A DNA stretch of 46,997 bases. It comes from Burkholderiales bacterium (lineage in GTDB: Bacteria; Pseudomonadota; Gammaproteobacteria; Burkholderiales; Burkholderiaceae_C). The DNA lies in assembly GCA_947377275.1 (NCBI GenBank), contig CANCFV010000016.1, positions 1 to 46,997 on the forward strand, read 5' to 3'. Below, piece after piece: positions 27,070 to 34,498 of the stretch; position 1 is the first letter of the stretch, and every line of letters starts with the position of its first letter. Made by a program: the position numbers and the translations under genes. The notes under the pieces were generated by a model. The model was given only the letters and a program-made list of their open reading frames with translations, made no database searches and was not told where the DNA came from.

Positions 27070-28144
27070 CACTGCACCCCCTGACCTCGGCCTTGGCAAC
27101 CCGACCATGCACCGTGAAATAGCGACCGGGCCGGCCACAAGGGCAGTCGTCCTGCCCGAGCAAGGTGCCCAGATCTTCCGTCAGCAAGGCATGCCCTGGG
27201 TAGCTGCGGGGCAGCAGAGACAAGACCTCGATCAACCCTTGCTGCCCAACCGGCAAAGCAGAAAAATCACGGTGATCGCGGATCACCACGTCTGAGAAAA
27301 CCGATGCATGGAGGTGCCCTTCGCCGCACTCAATGAAGATGGAGCCCGTTTGTTCAACCATGCCGTAGTAGTTGACCACGCGCTGCAAGCCCGTTTGCAC
27401 CGCCACCCGTCGACGGAATTCGGCGCTGTCGACCGCCTGGTCTTGCAGCTTCTTCCAACCACCACCGTGCAGCAAGATGCCTTCGGGCATCGCCAATTCC
27501 ACGCCTTGATCCTGCAAAGGCAACAAGAAGTGCTGCCACACCATGAAGGTGAAGCCAAACACGAACACCGGCTGCCCAGGGTGTCGCGCCAGGAAGGCCT
27601 CGATGGCGGGCAGATTGAGCTGCATGTCATCGTCGAGCGCGTAGGTCACGTCTTGACCAAACAAAGAAAATCCCAGGATGCCGGCGCCACGGGCTGAAAA
27701 AGCCTGGCGGTCTTTCAAGACCGAGGGTGAGTCGATGATCAGCATGGGCAAGCGCGACTTGCCCATCAGCTCGACCATCAAACGCGCCAGCACCTTGTTC
27801 TGGAACATGGCCGTGTCTCGGTCCAGATAGATGCGCGACACGCTTTGCCCGCTGGTGCCCGACGATGTCATGGTTTTGAAGACCTGATCGCGAGGGATGC
27901 TCAACAGCTCGTGCTCCTTGAAGGCGCGCACCGGCAAAAACGGAATGTCTTCAAAGCGCTCGAAGGGCCCATCGCCCACCCCGAGCACATCCAGCACACG
28001 GCGATAGGGCACGCACTGCTGGCGGTGAAACGAGGTCAACTGCGCCAACGCCTGGGTGAAGCGGTCCTGCTTTTGCGAGCCCGACATGCTGTACGGCGGC
28101 ATGGCCAGCCACTCCTGCAGATCGGGAAGGTGTGCAGCGTTCAT
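27047..28144 (-). CDS. LuxE-like acyl-protein synthetase
   Basis: A 365-residue member of the LuxE/PaaK branch of adenylate-forming enzymes. The ATP motif is TSSGTSGQ at residues 93-100, followed by NYYGMVEQTGSIF and EDLGTLLG. In luminous bacteria LuxE activates a fatty acid and passes it to LuxC, and the overlap with the LuxC-like gene here suggests the same partnership. The C-terminal CPCGRPGRYFTVHGR is also typical. Its start overlaps the preceding ligase stop as ATGA. Confidence 0.86.
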   Translation of the reverse strand: MNAAHLPDLQEWLAMPPYSMSGSQKQDRFTQALAQLTSFHRQQCVPYRRVLDVLGVGDGPFERFEDIPFLPVRAFKEHELLSIPRDQVFKTMTSSGTSGQSVSRIYLDRDTAMFQNKVLARLMVELMGKSRLPMLIIDSPSVLKDRQAFSARGAGILGFSLFGQDVTYALDDDMQLNLPAIEAFLARHPGQPVFVFGFTFMVWQHFLLPLQDQGVELAMPEGILLHGGGWKKLQDQAVDSAEFRRRVAVQTGLQRVVNYYGMVEQTGSIFIECGEGHLHASVFSDVVIRDHRDFSALPVGQQGLIEVLSLLPRSYPGHALLTEDLGTLLGQDDCPCGRPGRYFTVHGRVAKAEVRGCSDAYAAHF

Positions 28145-29601
28145 GCCGAGGCCTCTGCGACCATGGCGTCCAGTGCCGGGTACAGCACCTTACCCGACTC
28201 GCTGCGGGGCAAGTGGGCGATGCGCAGAACGCTCACGGCACTGGGATGAACCTGCAACTGAGAGACGACCAAGGCCTTGATCCGCTCGTCGGCATCGGCG
28301 CTGGACGCGACTCCCACCGCATAGACCTTGAGGTGGTCGTCCTGCCCGCCACAGGCCACATCAAAGCCCGCGCCCTGCAGGCCGACTTCGACGTCTTGCA
28401 GGTTGACACGGTGGCCAAACAGTTTAAGGAAGCGCTTTTGCCGGCCGACGATGTGATAGTGCCCATCGGCATCGCGGCGCGCCAGGTCGCCTGTACGCAA
28501 AACGCCCTGGTTGTCATCGCCACGTGCCAGGTCACTGCGGCCCTCGGCGTAACCCATCGAGACGTTTTGACCACGGAAAACCAGGTGCCCAGTCTGCTCA
28601 GCCTCGAGGATGAGTTGCCCTTCGTCGCCCTCCAGCACAAAGGCGCCACCCGGGATCGGCACGCCAATGCTGCCGGCCTTTTCGATGGCCAGCTCAGGCG
28701 GAAGGTAGGACATGCGCGCTGTAGCCTCAACTTGCCCGTACATGGTCACGTAGCGGATGCCGCGTCGCTGGGCCTCTTGCGCCATCTCCAACGAGGCATC
28801 CGGGTCCATGCGACCGCCGGCTTGCGTCAAGAGATTCAGAGCCGGCAGGTCTTGACGCCAAAAGCGCAGCTTCTTGAGCATTTCGTAGTGATATGGCACC
28901 CCCGCAAAGCTCGTGACCGCAGCGTCTTTCATGAAGGACCAGAAGCCTCGGTCAAACAAGGTTTGCCGCGTCAGCGCGATGGCGCTGCCCACCGCCACAT
29001 GGCTGTGGATGACCGACAGGCCGTAGGTGTAATGCGGTGGCAAGGACGTGACTGGCCGATCTTGCGGGCCCAGCTGGAGATATAGCGCGATGGCCTCGGC
29101 ATTGCGCACCACGTTGCGATGCGAGAGGCGCACGAATTTCGGGCTCCCGGTGCTGCCCGAAGTGCTGAGCAGCAAGGCCAAGTCACCGTGCATGGACGGC
29201 GAATCGTGAGCCGGCAAGGCGAGCAGGCTGTGCCCGCCCAAGGCCGCGACCACCGAGCCTCCCACCACCGACGCTGCACGGGCATCTGGCAACCAGATGA
29301 ACTCAGGGCGGTAAAGCGCCAGCAATTGCGCCAGCTTGTCGTCGGCCAAACCGACGCCCACGTTCATGGGCACCGCGTTGACGGCCATCAGCCCCAGGTA
29401 CCCGATCAAGGCGCCCGGGGTGTTGTCCAACACGCACAGAACGAGGCGGCGACGCGTTTGTTGCCATGCCGACTGCTGCCCCAAGGCCAGGGCGTCAGCG
29501 TAATGACACTGGTGTCCATCGTCGGCATGGAATAAGACCCGATCGGCGTGCGGGATCAGCAAGTCTTCAAAGGATCGAAGGGGATGCGACGCGACGGTCA
29601 T
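28141..29601 (-). CDS. AMP-forming acyl ligase (ANL superfamily)
   Basis: A 486-residue adenylate-forming ligase. Motifs in order are STSGSTGSPK at 146-155 (P-loop), MYGQVEA, RTGDLARRD, KRFLKLFGHRVN and a C-terminal SESGKVLY with the catalytic lysine. It would activate a carboxylic acid as acyl-AMP and load it on the ACP encoded downstream, in the way DltA-type enzymes do. The acid is unknown. It is the first gene of the acyl block, 51 bp after the aminotransferase, the largest internal gap but one in the operon. Confidence 0.87.
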   Translation of the reverse strand: MTVASHPLRSFEDLLIPHADRVLFHADDGHQCHYADALALGQQSAWQQTRRRLVLCVLDNTPGALIGYLGLMAVNAVPMNVGVGLADDKLAQLLALYRPEFIWLPDARAASVVGGSVVAALGGHSLLALPAHDSPSMHGDLALLLSTSGSTGSPKFVRLSHRNVVRNAEAIALYLQLGPQDRPVTSLPPHYTYGLSVIHSHVAVGSAIALTRQTLFDRGFWSFMKDAAVTSFAGVPYHYEMLKKLRFWRQDLPALNLLTQAGGRMDPDASLEMAQEAQRRGIRYVTMYGQVEATARMSYLPPELAIEKAGSIGVPIPGGAFVLEGDEGQLILEAEQTGHLVFRGQNVSMGYAEGRSDLARGDDNQGVLRTGDLARRDADGHYHIVGRQKRFLKLFGHRVNLQDVEVGLQGAGFDVACGGQDDHLKVYAVGVASSADADERIKALVVSQLQVHPSAVSVLRIAHLPRSESGKVLYPALDAMVAEASA

Positions 29602-29652
29602 GGCGATGCGGGCCGATCAGGGATCGAGATCAAGGGTGAGAGGCCGATGGCC

Positions 29653-30753
29653 TCAAAAGACCGATCGAACCGCGGCGACAACCCGGTCGATGTCTGCCAT
29701 GTCCATGTCATGGTAACTGGGCAAGTTGATGCTGCGCTCAGCGAGGTCAGACGCGACCGTGTTCTCAGGACAAGCATCGAACATGGGCAGCGACGACAAA
29801 GGCCAGAAAAACACCCTTCCGTCGATGTCTTTGGCAGCAAAGGCTTGCAACAAGGCATCTCGCCCCACGCCACTGGCGGCATCACAAACGATCGAAGGCA
29901 TCCAGTAACCGTTGACGACACCGTCAGGTTCGGGGTTCATGCGAAGCGGCAGGTCACGCAGGCGTTCCTGATATGCCTGGAAAACCTGACGCTTGCGCGC
30001 AATCAGCTCGGGCAAGCGCTCCAGCTGTGCGCAACCAACGGCGGCTTGCAGGTTGCTCATCTTGTATTTGAAGCCGACCATGTCGGGCCAAAACTGGCGT
30101 GTGTTGCCTTTGGCACGTCCATGGTTGGACAAGGTCAACACACGGTCGTACAGGGCGGCGTCTTGCGTGACGAACATGCCGCCCTCGCCCGTGGTCATGG
30201 TCTTGGTGCCATGGAAGGAGAAAGTGGCAAAGGTGCCGATGCTGCCTGCCGCCCTGCCCTGCCACTGCGAGCCAAGGGCTTCGGCGGCGTCTTCGATCAA
30301 AGGCAGCTGGTGGCGATCGGCAATGGCCTTCAGCGCGGCCATGTCGCACACATTGCCATACACATGCACCGCGATGATGGCGCGGGTGCGTGGGGTGATG
30401 GCCGCTTCCACGCGAGACGGGTCCAGGCACCAGGTGTCTGGCAACACGTCCACGAACACGGGCTTGGCCCCGACGTGGACCACAGGCGCTGCCGAGGCGA
30501 TCCAGGTGATCTCGGGCACGATCACCTCGTCGCCAGGCCCCACGCCCAAGGCCACCAGCCCCATGTGCAAAGCGCCCGTGCAACTGGAGGTGGCCATGGC
30601 GTGCGCCACCCCAAGGTGCTGCTCAAAGCCCCGCTCGAACCGCTCGATGTATTCGTAGCAACGCGCGCCCCATCCGTGACGGGCGGCGTCGGTCACATAG
30701 CTGACCTCCAACTCGGTGATGGAAGGCTTGGTGTAAAGCACGCGTTGAGACAT
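29653..30753 (-). CDS. DegT/DnrJ/EryC1 family sugar aminotransferase
   Basis: A 366-residue PLP-dependent aminotransferase acting on keto-sugar nucleotides. The PLP lysine is present as K184 in FSFHGTKTMTTGEGGM, and IEDAAEALGS carries the Asp. Because the lysine is present, it is a true aminotransferase and not an RfbH-type 3-dehydrase, which has His there. Closest in style to perosamine/4-amino-4-deoxy sugar enzymes. It probably aminates C3 or C4 of the CDP-keto sugar made by the genes upstream. GAGGAG precedes the ATG at 30753. Confidence 0.87.
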   Translation of the reverse strand: MSQRVLYTKPSITELEVSYVTDAARHGWGARCYEYIERFERGFEQHLGVAHAMATSSCTGALHMGLVALGVGPGDEVIVPEITWIASAAPVVHVGAKPVFVDVLPDTWCLDPSRVEAAITPRTRAIIAVHVYGNVCDMAALKAIADRHQLPLIEDAAEALGSQWQGRAAGSIGTFATFSFHGTKTMTTGEGGMFVTQDAALYDRVLTLSNHGRAKGNTRQFWPDMVGFKYKMSNLQAAVGCAQLERLPELIARKRQVFQAYQERLRDLPLRMNPEPDGVVNGYWMPSIVCDAASGVGRDALLQAFAAKDIDGRVFFWPLSSLPMFDACPENTVASDLAERSINLPSYHDMDMADIDRVVAAVRSVF

Positions 30754-30763
30754 GGTCGGCTCC

Positions 30764-32002
30764 TCACTCGATGTGCAAATGCGGCACGGCGGTGACGAAA
30801 CGGGCGCCCCACGCACGGCAATGGGACAGCTGCTGCATGACCTCGTTCTTGAGGTTCCAGGGCAGGATCAAGATCAAGTCCGGTCGCACCTCGTCGATGA
30901 CAGCGGGGGCCCTGACCGGGATCCGGCTGCCCGGCAAAAATCGGCCTTGCTTGTGGGGCGATGCGTCAACAACGCAAGGCAACAGGTCTGGTCGGACACC
31001 GGCGTGGTTGAGCAATGTATTGCCCTTGGCTGCTGCCCCATAAGCCATCACCTTGAGCCCCTGTTGCTTGGCTTGCAGCAAAAAGGCCAGAAGGTCGTTC
31101 TTGAGCCGGTCAGCGTGCTCTTGGAGTCCTCTGTAGAAAGCGGGCTCCTGCATGCCGGCATCCGCCTCGGTCTGGCGCATGTTGGCAACACGCTGGGTCA
31201 CAGCTCGTGTGACGTCAAAGGCGGCGTGCTGAGCCCACACGCGCAACGAGCCGCCATGGGTGGGCAAGGTCTCGACATCCCACACCGTCAGGCCTTGTTC
31301 GGCAAACACCTGGCACACCGTGTGGAAGGAAAGGTAAGAGAAATGCTCGTGGTAGATCGTGTCGAACTGGTGGTGCTGGACCAGCTGCAATAGGTGTGGG
31401 AATTCGACCGTGACACAGCCGTCAGGCGCCAGCACCTCTTGAAATCCGCCCACAAAGTCATTGATGTCGGGCACGTGCGCCAACACGTTGTTGCCCAGCA
31501 CCAGGCTCACCCGACCGCGCTCGGCAACGAAGGCCCTGGCCATGTCGCGGCCAAAAAAGGACTCGATCGACTCGATGCCCTTCTCGCGCGCCACGCGTGC
31601 CGTGCTGGCGGTCGGTTCCACGCCGACACAAGGGATGCCGCGGGCCTGAACGTGCTGCAGCAGATAGCCGTCGTTGGAGGCGACTTCCATGACCAGAGAC
31701 TGCGCACTCAAACTCAGGCGTTGCACGGCCAAATCGACATAGCGCTTGGCGTGCTCGACCCAACTGCTTGAGTAGGACGAGAAGTACACGTAGTCAGCTG
31801 AGAACAGGGCGTCGTGGCGCTGCACCTCGTCGACTTGCACCAAGCGGCAACTCGGGCAGGTGAACACCTTCAACGGAAAGTGCGTTTCGGGTCGATGCAG
31901 GTCCTCGGACGTCAAGAAGGCATTCGATGGTGGCGCCGTGCCCAGGTCCACAAACACGTCTCGTGCATCGTCAAGCTGGCAAGCGCAGTGTCGGCATTTC
32001 AT
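30764..32002 (-). CDS. zinc-binding NDP-sugar C-methyltransferase (TylC3-like)
   Basis: A 412-residue SAM-dependent methyltransferase with three parts: an N-terminal zinc site (C3, C6, C49, C52), a SAM domain with MEVASNDGYLLQ at about 105-116, and the C-terminal domain typical of NDP-hexose C3-methyltransferases (AYGAAAKGNTLLNHAG). Homologues build C-methyl branched sugars such as mycarose. Next to CDP-glucose dehydratase it points to a C-methyl branched CDP-deoxysugar. It overlaps the epimerase gene by 4 bp, so the two are probably translationally coupled. Confidence 0.9.
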   Translation of the reverse strand: MKCRHCACQLDDARDVFVDLGTAPPSNAFLTSEDLHRPETHFPLKVFTCPSCRLVQVDEVQRHDALFSADYVYFSSYSSSWVEHAKRYVDLAVQRLSLSAQSLVMEVASNDGYLLQHVQARGIPCVGVEPTASTARVAREKGIESIESFFGRDMARAFVAERGRVSLVLGNNVLAHVPDINDFVGGFQEVLAPDGCVTVEFPHLLQLVQHHQFDTIYHEHFSYLSFHTVCQVFAEQGLTVWDVETLPTHGGSLRVWAQHAAFDVTRAVTQRVANMRQTEADAGMQEPAFYRGLQEHADRLKNDLLAFLLQAKQQGLKVMAYGAAAKGNTLLNHAGVRPDLLPCVVDASPHKQGRFLPGSRIPVRAPAVIDEVRPDLILILPWNLKNEVMQQLSHCRAWGARFVTAVPHLHIE

Positions 32003-32550
32003 GGGATCACCTTCAGAAAATGGCTGTCGATCAGGGAGTGCTGACGGTCTCGATCAGACACGAGCGTGATCGGCAAAGGCCAGGCAATGGCCAATGTGGG
32101 GTCGTCATGGCGCACGCCAGCCTCGTGTTCTGGTCTGTAGTGGCCGGTGTGTTGGTAGAGCAACTCCACGTCATCGGTGAGCGCCTGAAAGCCATGTGCA
32201 AAGCCTTCTGGAATGAAGACCTGGGTGTCATTGTCTTCACACAAGCGCACGCTGTGCCAATGACCAAAGGAGGGCGAGCCCTCGCGCAAGTCCACCATGA
32301 CGTCGTGCACCGCGCCACGCAGACAGCGGATGAGCTTGGCGTCGAGCGCAGGTGCGCGCTGAAAGTGCATGCCTCGGACTGTGCCTTTGAGGGCGGTTCG
32401 GCTCAGGTTGGTTTGCACAAAACGCAGGTCAGGCCGGATGGGAGCCAACTCGTCGGAGCAAAACACACGGGTCAGGCGCCCACGCGCATCACCGCGTCCT
32501 TGGGTGCCGACGATCCAGGCGCCGCGCAAAGGCGCTTCTTGCAGTTGCAT
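31999..32550 (-). CDS. RmlC-like NDP-4-keto-6-deoxyhexose epimerase
   Basis: A 183-residue cupin epimerase of the dTDP-4-dehydrorhamnose 3,5-epimerase family. It shows TVRGMHFQ with the active-site His, RCLRGAVHDVMVDLR, and VFIPEGFAHGFQAL. With CDP-glucose enzymes around it, it probably epimerises C3 and/or C5 of the CDP-4-keto sugar. I chose the ATG at 32550 (MQLQEAPLRGAW), which overlaps the rfbG stop as TGATG and matches the usual N-terminus; an ATG at 32559 adds three residues. Confidence 0.84.
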   Translation of the reverse strand: MQLQEAPLRGAWIVGTQGRGDARGRLTRVFCSDELAPIRPDLRFVQTNLSRTALKGTVRGMHFQRAPALDAKLIRCLRGAVHDVMVDLREGSPSFGHWHSVRLCEDNDTQVFIPEGFAHGFQALTDDVELLYQHTGHYRPEHEAGVRHDDPTLAIAWPLPITLVSDRDRQHSLIDSHFLKVIP

Positions 32551-33668
32551 CAAGCCCATGGCTGACCCAACTGGCGGGCACGCGCCACAAAGGCGTCCAA
32601 CTGCGCGTCGGTGATCAACTCGCCACGCTCGTGCCACGCGCGGTACCAGTCCATGGTGTGGGTCACCATGTCTGCCGTAGACCAGACCGGTCGCCAGTCC
32701 AGCTCACGCTGCGCCAAGGCGCAATCCAGATGCAACAAGCCAGCCTCGTGGGGCTGGGGTGAATTCAACACTTCGTGACGGATGGCAGGCCAACGGGCGC
32801 TCATCATCCCGATCATGTCGGACACGGTGTGGTGGCCTTGCGGGTCAGGGCCGATGTTCCAGGCCAGCGACAGTCGCCCGGCGTCACGCCACAAGGCCTG
32901 CCCCATCAAGAGGTAGGCCGCCACGGGTTCGAGCACATGCTGCCAGGGGCGCGTGGCCTGCGGGTAGCGGATCGCCACCGCCTGCCCGGCCACGGCGCCA
33001 CGCACCAGATCGGGCACGAGGCGATCCACCGACCAGTCACCGCCGCCGATCACATTGCCAGCGCGCGCGGTCGCCACCTTGACGGGGCCCCCTGCCCGGT
33101 CAGGCCGCGCCAAGAAGCTGTCGCGGTAGCTGGCCGTCACGATCTCGGCGCACGCCTTGGAGGCGCTGTAGGGGTCATGTCCACCGAGTGCATCGTTCTC
33201 ACGGTAGCCCTCGCGTCGGTGCACGTTCCGATAGCACTTGTCGGTGGTGACGTTGAGCATCACCTTCACCGAAGGTGTCTCGCGAACGGCTTCCATCAGG
33301 TGGATGAGACCCATCACGTTGGTCGCATAAGTGCCCACCGGATCGGCGTAGCTGGGCCGAACCAAGGCTTGTGCCGCAAGGTGAAAAACGATCTCGGGCT
33401 GAGATGCGCGCAAGCACTCACGTACGGCCTGCGCATCGGCCAGGTCCACCAGGCACTCGCTGAGCCGGCCATCGCCTTGGCCTGCACTCGCCTCGGTCAG
33501 CAAGCCATGGTGAGACAAGTCCCCTATGGGCGGCAAGGACAAGGCGCTGACGTGGGCACCCATGCGCTGCAACCAGCGAACCAGCCATGAGCCCTTGAAG
33601 CCGGTGTGGCCGGTCACCAAGACCCGCCGTCCCTCGTACAGACCACCGAACAGTTGCTGCGCTTGCAT
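32550..33668 (-). CDS. rfbG: CDP-glucose 4,6-dehydratase
   Basis: A short-chain dehydrogenase/reductase of 372 residues that makes CDP-4-keto-6-deoxyglucose. The NAD loop GHTGFKG is at residues 20-26, the TDK catalytic triplet in NVTTDKCYRN, and YSASK the Tyr-Lys pair. The WQHVLEP segment is typical of RfbG. The ATG at 33668 has GAGGTCC upstream and gives the family N-terminus. It follows the cytidylyltransferase by 8 bp. Confidence 0.92.
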   Translation of the reverse strand: MQAQQLFGGLYEGRRVLVTGHTGFKGSWLVRWLQRMGAHVSALSLPPIGDLSHHGLLTEASAGQGDGRLSECLVDLADAQAVRECLRASQPEIVFHLAAQALVRPSYADPVGTYATNVMGLIHLMEAVRETPSVKVMLNVTTDKCYRNVHRREGYRENDALGGHDPYSASKACAEIVTASYRDSFLARPDRAGGPVKVATARAGNVIGGGDWSVDRLVPDLVRGAVAGQAVAIRYPQATRPWQHVLEPVAAYLLMGQALWRDAGRLSLAWNIGPDPQGHHTVSDMIGMMSARWPAIRHEVLNSPQPHEAGLLHLDCALAQRELDWRPVWSTADMVTHTMDWYRAWHERGELITDAQLDAFVARARQLGQPWA

Positions 33669-33676
33669 GGCGGACC

Positions 33677-34450
33677 TCAATCCCACACCTTCCAAGGCGC
33701 TTGACCAGACTGCCACAGGTCATCCAAGCGCATCTTGTCGCGCAAGGTGTCCATAGGCTGCCAGAAGCCCTTGTGCACAAAGGCCGAGAGCTGGGCGTCT
33801 CTGGCCAGGTTCTCGATGGGGTCTTGCTCCCACACGGTGCTGTCGCCGTCAATGTAGTCAAGCACTTCGGGCTGCAGCACAAAGTAACCCCCATTGATCC
33901 AGTGCCCATCACCTTGAGGCTTCTCTTCAAAGCGGGTGATGCGTTGATCCTGGATGTCCAGGGCGCCAAATCGGCCGGGAGGCTGCACGCCTGTGATCGT
34001 GGCCATGCGCTTTTGCTGCTTGTGGAACTGGATCAACTTGCCAATGTCCACGTCCGAAAGGCCATCGCCATAAGTAAAGCAAAAAGGCTGACCGGGTTCC
34101 AGGTAACGCGCCACGCGCTTGAGACGGCCACCCGTCTGGGTTTGGTCACCGGTGTCGACCAGGGTGACTTTCCAGGGTTCGCAATGGCGTTGGCAGACTT
34201 CCATCTGGTTTTGCGCCAAGTCGAAGGTCACATCAGACATGTGCAAGAAGTAGTTGGCGAAGTACTCCTTGATGACGTAGCCCTTGTAGCCAAGGCAGAT
34301 GACGAACTCGTTGATGCCATAGGCCGAGTACGTCTTCATGATGTGCCACAGCACGGGGCGACCACCCACCTCGACCATGGGCTTGGGCTTGTACATGGTC
34401 TCTTCGGACAACCGGGTGCCCAAGCCCCCTGCCAAGATGACTGCCTTCAT
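33677..34450 (-). CDS. rfbF: glucose-1-phosphate cytidylyltransferase
   Basis: Makes CDP-glucose from CTP and glucose-1-phosphate, the entry step to CDP-deoxysugars. The 257-residue protein has the nucleotidyltransferase N-terminus VILAGGLGTRLSEET, then KPKPMVEVGGRPVLWHIMK, and an active-site YGDGLSDVD. It is full length. AGGAG lies about 9 bases before the ATG. The gene lies 48 bp after the TPR-OGT gene and starts the CDP-sugar set. Confidence 0.94.
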   Translation of the reverse strand: MKAVILAGGLGTRLSEETMYKPKPMVEVGGRPVLWHIMKTYSAYGINEFVICLGYKGYVIKEYFANYFLHMSDVTFDLAQNQMEVCQRHCEPWKVTLVDTGDQTQTGGRLKRVARYLEPGQPFCFTYGDGLSDVDIGKLIQFHKQQKRMATITGVQPPGRFGALDIQDQRITRFEEKPQGDGHWINGGYFVLQPEVLDYIDGDSTVWEQDPIENLARDAQLSAFVHKGFWQPMDTLRDKMRLDDLWQSGQAPWKVWD

Positions 34451-34498
34451 GTGATGTGCTCCTGAATGACCAGCGTGTGCTTGTGCGACCTGCCGAGC

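Noticed and set aside
25855-28144. LuxC and LuxE as part of a bioluminescence operon
   Set aside because: No luciferase genes luxA/luxB, no luxD, and the genes lie inside a sugar operon next to flagellins.
29653-30753. RfbH-type CDP-4-keto-6-deoxyglucose 3-dehydrase
   Set aside because: The PLP lysine is present (K184), whereas RfbH enzymes have His at that place and an iron-sulfur cluster.
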